Shown here one piece after another: positions 15,729 through 24,843 of a stretch of DNA of 64,000 bases; the stretch's first letter is position 1, and each line of letters opens with the position of its first letter. The notes under the pieces were generated by a model. It saw only the letters and a list, made by a program, of their open reading frames with translations. It was not told the DNA's origin and ran no database searches. The DNA is from Sedimentitalea nanhaiensis DSM 24252. GTDB lineage: Bacteria; Pseudomonadota; Alphaproteobacteria; Rhodobacterales; Rhodobacteraceae. The position numbers and the translations under genes are program-made. The stretch spans positions 8,822-72,821 of the forward strand of contig NZ_KI421510.1 in NCBI RefSeq assembly GCF_000473225.1. The letters are read 5' to 3'.

Positions 15729-15791
15729 TTACAGTCCAGCCGCCTTGGTCAGGTTGACGCGGAACCTGTCGCGGCGGCGCTGGTAGCGGCG
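15729..15791 (-). pseudogene. Tyrosine recombinase C-terminal remnant (20 residues)
   Basis: On the minus strand the codons read RRYQRRRDRFRVNLTKAAGL then TAA, the same last 20 residues as the intact recombinase ending at 5026 but with different codons. This short tail is fused to a truncated RND gene immediately upstream, so it marks an old rearrangement that joined the 3' end of a second integrase to other DNA. Confidence 0.75.
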
Positions 15792-15903
15792 GGTCCTCGA
15801 GCCGGCCGACATTGGCAAGCCCCCAGAGCCCACCGAACAGGCAGAACAGGATCGCCAGCCAGACGGCCACGGGGCGACGAATGGCGCCCCGCGCAATACT
15901 CAT
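15792..15903 (-). pseudogene. RND efflux permease, N-terminal remnant
   Basis: From ATG 15903: MSIARGAIRRPVAVWLAILF followed by CLFGGLWGLANVGRLEDP, clearly homologous to the first 38 residues of the intact RND permease at 38315-41395 (first membrane segment). It breaks off at 15792, where integrase-derived codons begin. It lies just downstream of a decayed TetR gene with no adaptor gene between them, so the locus suffered at least two deletions. Confidence 0.8.
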
Positions 15904-15987
15904 GCGTGCTGCATCAACCGTGTCGGATGCCATGCCGGTCATTCTCCCGTTCCGCAGTTCGTTGGACGACGGCCAAAGCGCCCGCCG

Positions 15988-16405
15988 TCAGAGGCCGACG
16001 ACCGCGAGACGACCAAGGTTTGCGTCCGTCGCCTCGGCCTCGATGCGCGCAAGATCGGCGTCCAGCGCGCGCCGCAGCGACCGCCAGTATCGACATCGAC
16101 AGGTCCGAATCCGCAGTGTCCAGGCCGTTCAGCGATGCCAGATGCCGGCGCAGCGTGCGGTGCTGCGCATCCTGCGGCAGGCCGGCCTCGAGCGCATCGT
16201 GTTCGGCCAGCATCTCCTTCAAGAGCGCCGCCATGAGGCCGCGCTTCGTCGGGAAATTGTAGAGGACACCTCCCTTCGACAGCCCCGCTTCGCGGGCGAC
16301 CGCCTCGAAGGAGGTGTGCGCAACGCCCTCGCGCGCGGCAATCGCACGCGCCGCGGCAAGGATCCGCAGACTTGCATTCCGGCGCGCGCTTTTCTATTCC
16401 TGCAT
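15988..16405 (-). pseudogene. TetR-family regulator, decayed
   Basis: The frame reads ILAAARAIAAREGVAHTSFE, then AVAREAGLSKGGVLYNFPTK, then MAALLKEMLAEHDALEAGLP, closely related to the intact TetR at 36601. It has an in-frame TAG at codon 4 after the probable ATG (16403-16405), shifts frame after SMSILAVA, and ends early at 15988-15990, losing the distal ligand domain. A functional repressor is not expected. The operator on its promoter side is still present at 16411-16430. Confidence 0.75.
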
Positions 16406-16410
16406 CAAGA

Positions 16411-16430
16411 CTGTACCATCCGGTCGGTAT
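16411..16430. promoter_or_regulatory. TetR-type operator upstream of the HlyD/RbbA operon
   Basis: CTGTACCATCCGGTCGGTAT is the inverted form of the sequence before the intact TetR gene at 36582-36599 (ACCGACCGGACGGTACAG), with one core difference. It lies between the TetR pseudogene and the exporter operon, so it was probably the divergent operator here. It might still be bound by the homologous repressor encoded at 36601. Confidence 0.6.
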
Positions 16431-16522
16431 AGGTGAGCGGCGAGACAGCGTCGCCTCCACATGGGGTCAAGGCGACCTGGCAGATTCGTTGGAATGCCGG
16501 TTTCCGGTCGGGCGAGGGACTG

Positions 16523-17590
16523 ATGACACGCTTCAATTCCGTTCTTGTACTAATCGCGGGGCTGGCCCTTGTTGGGGCGGGGTTCTTCCTCTGGCGCGGC
16601 GACGGCACCGGGACGACCCCCGACGGATTTGCTCGTGGAAACGGGCGAATCGAGGCGGTGGAGATCGACGTGGCGGCCACGCGCCCGGGGCGGATTGCGC
16701 GCATCCAGGTGCGTGAGGGACAATTGGTCGCAGCCGGCGATCCGCTGGCTGAACTGGATGTCCGGCAGTTGCAGGCTGCGCGTCATCAGGCCGAGGCCGA
16801 GCGCCAGAGAGCCGAGATCGCGGTCGAGAATGCCAGGCTGCTGGTCGAACAGCGTGCGGCCGAGGTACGGGCCGCCGAGGCGGTTCTGGCTCAGCGAGAG
16901 TCGGCGGAGGTCGTGGCCCGACGCCAGTTGGAACGGTCAGAGGCGCTGACCGCTGGAAACGTCACGTCCGAGCGCGCCCTGGAACTTGATCGGTCGAACG
17001 CGCTCGGGGCCCAGGCGGCTGTCGCCTCGGCCGAGGCCGCCCTGGCGGCGGCGCGGGCCGGCGTGACCTCGGCCAAGGCCTCGGTGATCGGCGCCGAGGC
17101 GGCGGTCGCGGCAGCGACGGCCGCCGTCGAGGCGATCGACGTCCAGATCGAGGACAGCACCCTGACGGCACCGCGCGACGGCCGCGTGCAGTTCATCGTG
17201 GCGCGCGAGGGCGAGGTGGTCGGCGCGGGCGGCCGGATCGTCAACATGGTCGATCTGGGCGAGGTCTACATGACCTTCTTCCTGCCGACCGCGGCTGTCG
17301 GCCGGATCGGGCTGGGCACCGAAGTGCGGCTCATCATGGACGCGGCCCCGGGCATCGTCGTGCCGGCCGAGGTGTACTTCGTCTCGGACGTGGCGCAGTT
17401 CACGCCCCGCACCGTCGAGACCGAGGTCGAGCGCGATAAGCTGATGTTCCGCGTCCGCGCCCGCATCGCGCCGGAACTGCTGGCGAAATATGCCGACTAC
17501 ACCAAGACCGGCCTGCCCGGGGTCACCTGGGTCCGGCTCGACCCCGCTGCCCCCTGGCCTGCTGAGGCCGACGGGCGCGTCCTCGAATGA
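16523..17590 (+). CDS. HlyD-family membrane fusion protein (YhiI-like)
   Basis: A 355-residue periplasmic adaptor. It has an N-terminal membrane anchor ([18 protein letters not shown], about residues 7-24), a first lipoyl half ([20 protein letters not shown]), a long alanine/glutamate-rich coiled-coil hairpin (about 90-210) and the second lipoyl/beta-barrel part ([20 protein letters not shown]). The ATG at 16523, with GAGGGAC upstream, is preferred over an unsupported in-frame start at 16433. Its stop overlaps the next ATG. Order and size match E. coli yhiI-rbbA-yhhJ. Confidence 0.88.
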   Translation: MTRFNSVLVLIAGLALVGAGFFLWRGDGTGTTPDGFARGNGRIEAVEIDVAATRPGRIARIQVREGQLVAAGDPLAELDVRQLQAARHQAEAERQRAEIAVENARLLVEQRAAEVRAAEAVLAQRESAEVVARRQLERSEALTAGNVTSERALELDRSNALGAQAAVASAEAALAAARAGVTSAKASVIGAEAAVAAATAAVEAIDVQIEDSTLTAPRDGRVQFIVAREGEVVGAGGRIVNMVDLGEVYMTFFLPTAAVGRIGLGTEVRLIMDAAPGIVVPAEVYFVSDVAQFTPRTVETEVERDKLMFRVRARIAPELLAKYADYTKTGLPGVTWVRLDPAAPWPAEADGRVLE

Positions 17591-20319
17591 CGCCGACCGC
17601 CCCCGTCGTGCGGGCCGACGGCTTGTCGCTTCGCTACGGCCGGGTCACAGCACTTGATCGGGTGACGCTTGATCTTCCGGCAGGCTGCGTCGTCGGGCTG
17701 ATCGGCCCGGACGGGGCGGGGAAGTCCAGCCTGCTTGCGCTGATTTCTGGGGCCCGCAAGCTTCAGGAAGGGCGGCTTGAGGTCTTGGAGGGCGACATGG
17801 CGCGCGCCCGCCACCGGGCGCGCATCTGCCCACGTATCGCCTACATGCCACAGGGTCTGGGGCGGAACCTCTACCCGACGCTTTCGGTGCGCGAGAACGT
17901 GGAGTTCTTCGGGCGCCTTTTCGGCGAAGGCCGGGCGGAACGGGACCGCCGGATCGCCGACCTGCTTCAAGCGACCGATCTCGACGCCTTCGCCAACCGC
18001 CCGGCGGCCAAGCTGTCGGGCGGCATGAAGCAGAAACTGGGCCTGTGCTGCGCGCTGATCCACGAACCCGACCTGCTGATCCTCGACGAGCCGACCACAG
18101 GCGTCGATCCGCTGTCGCGGCGGGAGTTCTGGGCGCTGATCGGCCGCATCCGTGCTGGTAGCCCCGGCATGAGCCTGATCGTGGCCAGCGCCTACATGGA
18201 GGAAGCTGCGAACTTCGATCACCTCGTGGCGATGGACGAAGGGCGGGTGTTGGCCACCGGCAGTCCCGCCGACCTGCTGGCCCAGACCGGCTCGGAGGAT
18301 CTCGACGCGGCCTTCATCGCGCTTCTGCCCGAGGAACGGCGCGCCCGCCATCATGAACTGGTCATCCCGCCGCGCAAGCGCGAAGCTGTGAACGGCCCTG
18401 TGATCGAGGCCGAGAATCTGACCGTCCGCTTCGGCGACTTCACCGCAGTTGACAACGTCAGCTTCCGCATTCAGCCGGGCGAGATCTTCGGCTTCCTCGG
18501 GTCGAACGGCTGCGGCAAGACCACGACGATGAAGGTCCTGACCGGGCTTCTGGAACTGTCCGAGGGCAGCACGCGCCTCTATGGCCGCAAGATCGATGCC
18601 CGCGACATGGAAACGCGCAAGCGCATCGGCTACATGACGCAGAGCTTCTCGCTCTATTCCGAACTGACGGTGCGGCAGAACCTCGACCTGCACGGGCGGC
18701 TGTTCGACATGGCCCCGGCCGAGATCGCCCCGCGCATCGCCGAACTGGCGCGGCGCTTCGATCTAGAGGACGTGCTGGACAGCCTGCCCGCAGCTCTTCC
18801 GCTAGGGGTCCGGCAGCGGCTGTCGTTGGCGGTTGCGCTGATCCATCAGCCCGAGATCCTGATCCTCGACGAGCCAACTTCGGGCGTCGATCCGGTGGCG
18901 CGCGACCAGTTCTGGCAAGCGCTGGCTGACCTGTCGCGCAAGGACGGCGTGACGATCTTCCTGTCCACGCACTACATGTCGGAAGCCGCGCGCTGTGATC
19001 GCGTCTCGTTCATGCACGCCGGCCGTGTGCTGGTCTCGGGCGCGCCCGAAACAATCCGGCAGGAGGTCGGTGCGGCAACGCTGGACGATGCCTTTGTCCA
19101 CCATCTTCGTCGGGCTGCGGATGACGGCGCAGCCCATCCACCCGCGACCATTGTTGCACAGCCGAACGGCCGAGAGACCCGACCGCCCGGGCGCTTCAGC
19201 CTGGCCCGACTGTTCGGCTTTTCCTGGCGCGAGGCGCTGGAGCTGCGCCGGGATCCAATCCGCCTAACGCTGGCCAGTGTCGGCAGCGTGATCCTCATGA
19301 TCGTGCTGGGTTACGGCATCTCCATGGATGTTCAGAACCTGAAATTCGCGGTGCTCGACCTCGATCAGACTATTCTCAGCCAGTCCTATGTCAACGACCT
19401 TGCCGGATCGCGCTATTTCCACGAAGCGCCCCCTCTGACGGGCTACGACGATCTCGACGCGCGAATGCGCGCGGGCGAAATCAGCCTTGCACTTGAGATC
19501 CCGCCCGGCTTTGCCGCCGACCTCGCCCGGGACCGCCCGGTCGAGATCGGCGCTTGGTTCGACGGCGCGATGCCGATGCGAGCCGAGACGGTGCGCGGCT
19601 ACGTCCAGGGGATGCATGTGCATTGGCTAACGGACCAGCTCCGCCAAGCCTACGGAGAGGACGCCGTGGCTGGCGACTATGCGCTGGAGGTGCGCTTTCG
19701 CTACAATCCCGATGTGGAAAGCCTTGCCGCCATGGTCCCCGCGGTCATTCCGCTTCTGCTCATGCTGATCCCGGCCATGCTGGCCGTGCTGTCCGTCTCG
19801 CGCGAGAAGGAGACGGGCTCCATCGTCAACCTCTATGTCACGCCTGCCCGGCGGCTCGAGTTCCTGCTGGGCAAGCAGGTGCCCTATGTCGCCCTCGGCT
19901 TCGTCAACTACCTGCTGCTGCTGGCGCTGGCAGTCCTGGTCTTCGGCGTACCGGTCAAGGGCAGCCTTCTGGCGCTGTCTGCCGGTGCGCTGGTCTATGT
20001 CGTGCTGGCGACCGGGCTCGGGCTGCTGATTTCCGCCTTCACCCGCAGCCAGGTGGCGGCGCTGTTCTTCACTGCGCTCGCGACGCTTATCCCGGCGACG
20101 CAATATGGCGGCATTATCGACCCGGTGTCGTCGCTGGAAGGCATGGGCCGGGTGATTGGCGAGGTCTTCCCGACCAGCCATTTCGTCACGATTTCACGCG
20201 GCACCTTCGCCAAGGCGCTCGGCTTAGGCGATCTAGGGGGATCCTTCTTGCCGATGCTTGCCCTGGTGCCGGTGGTGGTGGCGCTCGGCGCGGTGTTCGT
20301 TCGCAAGCAGGAGAAATAG
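17587..20319 (+). CDS. rbbA: RbbA-like ABC transporter: two ATPase domains fused to an ABC-2 permease
   Basis: A 910-residue protein with two nucleotide-binding domains and a C-terminal membrane domain. NBD1 has Walker [10 protein letters not shown] and DEPTTGVDP with signature [11 protein letters not shown]2 has Walker [10 protein letters not shown] and DEPTSGVDP with the degenerate signature LPLGVRQR. The permease half runs from about residue 560 to the end with at least five membrane spans. Length and the unusual second signature match E. coli RbbA (YhiH). It likely forms an exporter with the HlyD and YhhJ neighbours; substrate unknown. Confidence 0.88.
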   Translation: MTPTAPVVRADGLSLRYGRVTALDRVTLDLPAGCVVGLIGPDGAGKSSLLALISGARKLQEGRLEVLEGDMARARHRARICPRIAYMPQGLGRNLYPTLSVRENVEFFGRLFGEGRAERDRRIADLLQATDLDAFANRPAAKLSGGMKQKLGLCCALIHEPDLLILDEPTTGVDPLSRREFWALIGRIRAGSPGMSLIVASAYMEEAANFDHLVAMDEGRVLATGSPADLLAQTGSEDLDAAFIALLPEERRARHHELVIPPRKREAVNGPVIEAENLTVRFGDFTAVDNVSFRIQPGEIFGFLGSNGCGKTTTMKVLTGLLELSEGSTRLYGRKIDARDMETRKRIGYMTQSFSLYSELTVRQNLDLHGRLFDMAPAEIAPRIAELARRFDLEDVLDSLPAALPLGVRQRLSLAVALIHQPEILILDEPTSGVDPVARDQFWQALADLSRKDGVTIFLSTHYMSEAARCDRVSFMHAGRVLVSGAPETIRQEVGAATLDDAFVHHLRRAADDGAAHPPATIVAQPNGRETRPPGRFSLARLFGFSWREALELRRDPIRLTLASVGSVILMIVLGYGISMDVQNLKFAVLDLDQTILSQSYVNDLAGSRYFHEAPPLTGYDDLDARMRAGEISLALEIPPGFAADLARDRPVEIGAWFDGAMPMRAETVRGYVQGMHVHWLTDQLRQAYGEDAVAGDYALEVRFRYNPDVESLAAMVPAVIPLLLMLIPAMLAVLSVSREKETGSIVNLYVTPARRLEFLLGKQVPYVALGFVNYLLLLALAVLVFGVPVKGSLLALSAGALVYVVLATGLGLLISAFTRSQVAALFFTALATLIPATQYGGIIDPVSSLEGMGRVIGEVFPTSHFVTISRGTFAKALGLGDLGGSFLPMLALVPVVVALGAVFVRKQEK

Positions 20320-20322
20320 GGG

Positions 20323-21435
20323 TTGCGACCAAGACATGTGATACATCTTGCCGTGAAAGAATTGCGCGGCCTGTTGCACGACCCGCTTCTCATGGTTTTG
20401 GTGGTCTACGCGTTCACGCTAGACATATACACCCACGCCACCGCCATGCCCGAGACGCTGAACCGCGCCACCATCGGCATCGTGGACGAGGATGCCTCGC
20501 CGCTCACGCGCCGCATGGCAGATGCCTTCCTCGCACCCTATTTCGTGCCGCCGGCGCAGATTGGCCTGGCCGAGATGGATGCGCGGATGGATGCCGGGAT
20601 CGACACGTTCTCGCTGGTGATCCCCCCCGATTTCCAGCGCGACCTGCTGGCGGGCGACCGGCCGGAGCTGCAACTGAACGTCGATGCCACACGGGTCAGC
20701 CAGGCCTTCACCGGCGCCGGCTATATCCAGGCGATCGTCGATCAGGAAATTACCGGTTGGGCCGCCCGCGATGCCGCTGCGGCTGCGCCTCCGGTCGATC
20801 TGGCTGTGCGGGCGCGGTTCAACCCGGCGCTGGACCCCGGCTGGTTCGGCGCCCTTACAGCGGTGATCAGTGCCGTCACCATGCTTTCGATCATCCTGTC
20901 GGGCGCAGCCCTGATCCGCGAACGCGAACACGGCACGGTCGAACACCTGCTGGTGATGCCTGTCACGCCGGCCGAGATCATGACAAGCAAGGTTCTCAGC
21001 ATGGGCGCGGTGGTGCTTGTGGCAACCGGGCTGTCGCTGAACTTCATGGTCCAGGGGGTGCTGGAGGTGCCGATAGCCGGCTCGGTCACCCTGTTTCTTG
21101 TCGGGGTGGCGCTGCATCTTTTCGCCACCACCTCTCTGGGTATCCTGCTGGCCACGATCTCCGGCTCGATGCCGCAATTTGCCATGCTGCTGTTGCTAGT
21201 CCTCTTGCCGCTGGAAATCCTGTCGGGCGGCATGACCCCGCGCGAATCCATGCCCGAGGCGGTGCAGTACGCAATGCTCGCGGCGCCCAACACGCATTTT
21301 ATCGCCCTTTCGCAGTCGGTCCTGTTCCGCGGCGCGGGGCTTTCGGTGGTCTGGCCGCAACTTCTGGCACTGGCGCTGATCGGCACCGCTATGTTTTCCA
21401 TTGCACTGCGTCGGTTCCACGGGCTCCTGAGGTGA
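20323..21435 (+). CDS. yhhJ: ABC-2 type permease (YhhJ-like)
   Basis: A 370-residue membrane protein with one N-terminal membrane span (LLMVLVVYAFTLDIYTHAT), a large periplasmic domain, and a cluster of five hydrophobic segments from about residue 180 to 340. It contains LIREREHGTVEHLLVMPVTP, the conserved cytoplasmic motif of ABC-2 permeases. The start is probably TTG at 20323, 3 bp after the RbbA stop, with GGAGAAATAGGG in front. It should pair with the RbbA permease half. Its stop overlaps the next gene's GTG. Confidence 0.85.
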   Translation: MRPRHVIHLAVKELRGLLHDPLLMVLVVYAFTLDIYTHATAMPETLNRATIGIVDEDASPLTRRMADAFLAPYFVPPAQIGLAEMDARMDAGIDTFSLVIPPDFQRDLLAGDRPELQLNVDATRVSQAFTGAGYIQAIVDQEITGWAARDAAAAAPPVDLAVRARFNPALDPGWFGALTAVISAVTMLSIILSGAALIREREHGTVEHLLVMPVTPAEIMTSKVLSMGAVVLVATGLSLNFMVQGVLEVPIAGSVTLFLVGVALHLFATTSLGILLATISGSMPQFAMLLLLVLLPLEILSGGMTPRESMPEAVQYAMLAAPNTHFIALSQSVLFRGAGLSVVWPQLLALALIGTAMFSIALRRFHGLLR

Positions 21436-22628
21436 CCGAAAGGCGGCAGGGCATACCGACAAGGCGGGCGACGCTCGCACTGATGGGAGCTGCGGCGGTA
21501 AGCGCCTGCGGTGTAGAACCGCGCATCCCATACCGCCCGGATGACAGGGCCGCGACACCGTTGCTGGGTGCACCCTATCGCATCCGCACGGACGCGGCGA
21601 TAGAGGACTATCCACCGGACCTGGGCCCGAGGTTTCGCGAGAACGGACGGTCGCATTACCTGGCCATTTCCGGGGGTGGCGCAAACGGTGCCTTTGGCGC
21701 GGGTGTCCTGGCGGGCTGGACCGCTTCCGGAACGCGACCGACCTTCTCGGTCATAAGCGGCGTCAGCACCGGGGCGCTGATCGCACCGCTCGCGTTTCTG
21801 GGCCCCGAACATGATGTTACGCTGCGCAATCTCTATACCGGCGGCGTTGCCGAGGGCATCGGCGGCAAGCCCTCGCTGCTGGGGTTGCTTACGCGGGGTG
21901 CGCTTGTCGATCCCCAGCCGCTGCGCCAACTGGTCGAATTTTTCGTCTCACCCTCGCTGCTGCGTGGAGTCGCGCAAGAACATGCCCGAGGCCGACGCCT
22001 CTTCGTATTCACGACCGATCTGGACGCCCAGCTCGGGGTGATCTGGAACATGGGTGCGATTGCGGGCAGCGGCGATCCGGGCGCTCTGTCCTTGTTTGAG
22101 GACGTCCTGATGGCCTCGGCCGCGATCCCGGGTGCATTTCCGCCGATCCGTATTCGCGGGCAGACCGCTGACGGCCGCACCTTCGAGGAACTGCACGGAG
22201 ACGGTGCCGTCGTGTCGAACGTCTTCACATTGCCCGAGACTGTGCTGTTCTCGTTCCAGGGACAGCGCGCGGTCGGGGCGGCGCTGACCGACATCCACAT
22301 GCTGATGAATGTCAATCTCGAACCGGAATTCAACGTCGTGGCGGTGCGACCGAGCGCGATCACCGCCCGCTCGGTTTCGACGTTGCTGAAGTACCAAATG
22401 CTGCGCCAGGTCAACGCGACCCATGACTTTGCACACGCTGCCGGAATCGGCTTCCATGTCACCTCTATTGACATGGTCGCGCCCGACGATGTCGACACCC
22501 TCGAGTTCAATACCGCCTATATGCGCGCCCTCTATGCCGAAGGTTTCCGGCGGGCACGCGCTGGGTCGGCGTGGTCAGCGGCTCTGCCACCTCTGGAAGG
22601 GGGTGAAGCGATCGTGAGCGCGGGTTAG
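21432..22628 (+). CDS. Patatin-like phospholipase lipoprotein
   Basis: A 398-residue lipid acyl hydrolase of the patatin family. It starts at GTG 21432, overlapping the yhhJ stop (GTGA), with a lipoprotein signal (RRATLALMGAAAVSAC, lipobox cysteine at about residue 24). The oxyanion loop GGGANGAFGAG, the nucleophile elbow GVSTG and the catalytic DGA (HGDGAVVSNV) are all present, so it should be active. Translational coupling to an efflux operon is not a standard arrangement; a role in envelope lipid remodelling is inference. Confidence 0.85.
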   Translation: MTERRQGIPTRRATLALMGAAAVSACGVEPRIPYRPDDRAATPLLGAPYRIRTDAAIEDYPPDLGPRFRENGRSHYLAISGGGANGAFGAGVLAGWTASGTRPTFSVISGVSTGALIAPLAFLGPEHDVTLRNLYTGGVAEGIGGKPSLLGLLTRGALVDPQPLRQLVEFFVSPSLLRGVAQEHARGRRLFVFTTDLDAQLGVIWNMGAIAGSGDPGALSLFEDVLMASAAIPGAFPPIRIRGQTADGRTFEELHGDGAVVSNVFTLPETVLFSFQGQRAVGAALTDIHMLMNVNLEPEFNVVAVRPSAITARSVSTLLKYQMLRQVNATHDFAHAAGIGFHVTSIDMVAPDDVDTLEFNTAYMRALYAEGFRRARAGSAWSAALPPLEGGEAIVSAG

Positions 22629-22672
22629 GACCGCCAGATGACGCACAAGCCGTAGCGGCGGCACCATCCTTT

Positions 22673-23131
22673 TCACGCCTTCCCAAAAAGTTCCGAATCC
22701 TCGACAACCTTCTGCGCCAGAAGCAGGCTGCACCCTAGACTGTCACTTAGTTCGGCCGCGATCGAGCGGCTCAACCAGCGCGTCCAGAAACCGTGCCGGT
22801 GGTGTCCGACAACGACAAGATCCGCCTCGGTCTCAACGGATACCCTGGTGATGGTTGCGACGGGATCGCCGAACTCGATCCGGACCTGCGGCGAAAGCCC
22901 CATCCCCGTCAGCCGCTGGCGGCCCTCCTCCAGGATTGCGTCCAGATCGGCCTTCTGCTGGCCCAGGGCAACGGTATCGGCCCCGATCGCGTAGACATTG
23001 CCCGAGGCTGTCTCGACCACCGCCAGAAGAGTCACGGCAGCGCCCGTGATCTGCGCAAGGCGCGCGCCCTCGCGTAGCGCCAATCGCCCTTCGCGAGAGC
23101 CATCATAGCAGAGCAGGATTCTGGAATACAC
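22673..23131 (-). CDS. Universal stress protein (UspA family)
   Basis: A 152-residue Usp-fold protein. It begins MYSRILLCYDGSREGRLALR, the usual first strand and Asp of the family, and ends with a VVVGHHRHGF segment. The usual ATP-binding G-2x-G-9x-G(S/T) pattern is altered here (GHHRHGFWTRWLSRSIAAEL), so ATP binding is uncertain. It is divergent from the marR-emrAB operon and shares its control region. No partner gene is evident. Confidence 0.85.
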   Translation of the reverse strand: MYSRILLCYDGSREGRLALREGARLAQITGAAVTLLAVVETASGNVYAIGADTVALGQQKADLDAILEEGRQRLTGMGLSPQVRIEFGDPVATITRVSVETEADLVVVGHHRHGFWTRWLSRSIAAELSDSLGCSLLLAQKVVEDSELFGKA

Positions 23132-23159
23132 GGCTTGGCCTCCGGGCTCGAATTTAGTC

Positions 23160-23210
23160 TTGCAAGACGGTTGCTTGCATACTAATTAGCTTCCTATCTT
23201 TTTGCAAGAC
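23160..23210. promoter_or_regulatory. Candidate MarR operator region
   Basis: TTGCAAGAC occurs twice (23160-23168 and 23202-23210). The first copy forms an inverted repeat GCAAG-N7-CTTGC (23162-23178). The AT-rich stretch between them, with CATACTAATTAG, probably holds the promoter for marR-emrAB and possibly for the divergent usp gene. Repeats of this type fit binding of the MarR protein encoded next door. Confidence 0.5.
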
Positions 23211-23228
23211 AACCAGAAGCAAGAGCTG

Positions 23229-23684
23229 ATGACTGCTGCACCAGACATGGCGGAGACCTTCACACGCGCTCTGGCAATTGTGTCGCGCCAGTGGAAGCGC
23301 AGGCTCGACGTACAGTTTCGTCATCTGGGTCTTTCACAAGCACGCTGGGGCGTGATTTTAGAACTGTCCCGGCACGAGGATGCGACCCAGATCGAACTGG
23401 CGCGCGTCCTTGGCATCGAGGGGCCGACCCTGGTGCGCTTGCTGGACGGTCTTGAAAGAATGGGGTTTGTCGAGCGCCACCCAAGTGCCGAGGACCGACG
23501 CGCCAAGAAACTGGTCCTGACTGAAGCAGCGATGAGGATTCTTGAGAGGATGAAGTCGATCGCCGCAAATAGTCGCTTGGAAGTTCTTGAGGACATTCCT
23601 GCGGACGATCTTCGCACCGCGACCCGCGTCCTGGCGCAGATTGCATCCCGGCTGGAGAAGATGGGTAATGACGAAAATGGATGA
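23229..23684 (+). CDS. MarR-family transcriptional regulator
   Basis: A 151-residue winged-helix repressor. The DNA-binding part includes ILELSRHEDATQIELARVLG and GPTLVRLLDGLERMGFVERH, and the wing is EDRRAKKLVLTE. MarR proteins commonly sense phenolic or lipophilic compounds and repress an adjacent pump, and here emrA overlaps the end of this gene by 17 bp. I chose ATG 23229; an in-frame TTG at 23202 lies inside the repeated operator motif and is less likely. Confidence 0.85.
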   Translation: MTAAPDMAETFTRALAIVSRQWKRRLDVQFRHLGLSQARWGVILELSRHEDATQIELARVLGIEGPTLVRLLDGLERMGFVERHPSAEDRRAKKLVLTEAAMRILERMKSIAANSRLEVLEDIPADDLRTATRVLAQIASRLEKMGNDENG

Positions 23685-24843
23685 GATCAAACCGGCAGCA
23701 CCCGAAGCAAAGGAGACAGGCGAGACCTCCGTGCCGGATTTGCCAAAACCGGCTGCGCGGCGCAGCCGGGTTAAATGGACCCGGCTGTTGGTCGTGGCGG
23801 CAGTCCTTGGGGTCGTGGCCTGGCTGGGAACCCCGTGGATCATAGCACGGTTCACTCAGGTCCATATCAACGATGCCCGCATCGCAGCGAGCGTCGTGAC
23901 CGTGTCGAGCGAAGTCGCTGGCCGCGTGACCGAACTTCCGGTGCTTGTCGGGGATTCGGTCGCTGCGGGAACTGTTCTAGCGTCGATCGACCAGGAATCG
24001 TCGCAGCCGCAACTCGATGCCGTCATCGCAAAGCTGGCGGCGACAGATGCCCAGCTTTCTGAACTCGAAAACCGCAAGGGCATGCTGACCGAGCAGCTTG
24101 CTGCGCGGCGAGAAGCAGCCAATGCCGGCATCGCGGCTGCCGAAGCCAACCATGAAGCCGCGCTTGCCGTGCTGCAGAATACGCAAACCCGCCACGACCG
24201 TGTGGTTAAACTGGCCGAGCAGAATGTTTCGTCGCAACAATCGCTTGATGAGGTGAACGCGGCCCTCGCCACAGCGACACAACAGGAGCGCGCAGCCTAT
24301 GCCGCAACAGAAGCCGCACGGGCAGATCTTGCAATCGTCGAAGCAGACGCAGCCCAAATCGCTGTACTGGACTCTCAGATCGATTCTGTCAGGGCAGGGC
24401 GCGTCGCGATCGAGGCGGAACGTCGGCTGAAGGAAATCGATCTCGCGCACCGTACGATTGACGCCAGCTTCGACGGTATTGTTGACGCGACCTTCGTTGA
24501 TGTCGGCGAGTATGTAACCCCCGGAACAAGACTGGTGATGTATCACGCGCCCGAGAATGTCTGGATCGATGCCAACGTCAAGGAAACCGAGTTTTCCAGG
24601 TTGCGTGTGGGGTCCAGAGCCAGCATCACTGTCGACGCCTTCCCCGGTCGGACCTTCGAGGGCGAGGTGATCGGCATGGGCGGCGCGGCGACCAGCCAGC
24701 TTGCCTTGCTGCCCAGCCCGAACCCGTCGGGCAACTTCACCAAGGTCACCCAGCGCCTGCCGATCCGCGTCTCGATCGATGCCGATGGTGTGGAACTGCG
24801 ACCGGGCATGATGGTTGAGATCTATGTCGATGTCGCAGGTTGA
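23668..24843 (+). CDS. emrA: EmrA-like HlyD-family membrane fusion protein
   Basis: A 391-residue adaptor for an MFS-type tripartite pump. The membrane anchor is near residues 35-55 (LLVVAAVLGVVAWLGTPWII), a biotinyl-lipoyl half follows (SEVAGRVTELPVLVGDSVAA), then a long coiled coil (about 110-255) and the barrel region (VDVGEYVTPGTRLVMYHAP). ATG 23668 overlaps the marR end. EmrB follows with a 20-bp overlap, so the three genes are one transcription unit. The outer-membrane channel is not in the window. Confidence 0.88.
   Translation: MTKMDEIKPAAPEAKETGETSVPDLPKPAARRSRVKWTRLLVVAAVLGVVAWLGTPWIIARFTQVHINDARIAASVVTVSSEVAGRVTELPVLVGDSVAAGTVLASIDQESSQPQLDAVIAKLAATDAQLSELENRKGMLTEQLAARREAANAGIAAAEANHEAALAVLQNTQTRHDRVVKLAEQNVSSQQSLDEVNAALATATQQERAAYAATEAARADLAIVEADAAQIAVLDSQIDSVRAGRVAIEAERRLKEIDLAHRTIDASFDGIVDATFVDVGEYVTPGTRLVMYHAPENVWIDANVKETEFSRLRVGSRASITVDAFPGRTFEGEVIGMGGAATSQLALLPSPNPSGNFTKVTQRLPIRVSIDADGVELRPGMMVEIYVDVAG

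Noticed and set aside
19554-21431. Long plus-strand frame leading into the patatin gene
   Set aside because: Up to 21431 it is a shadow of rbbA and yhhJ in another frame; only the part from GTG 21432 encodes a recognisable protein.
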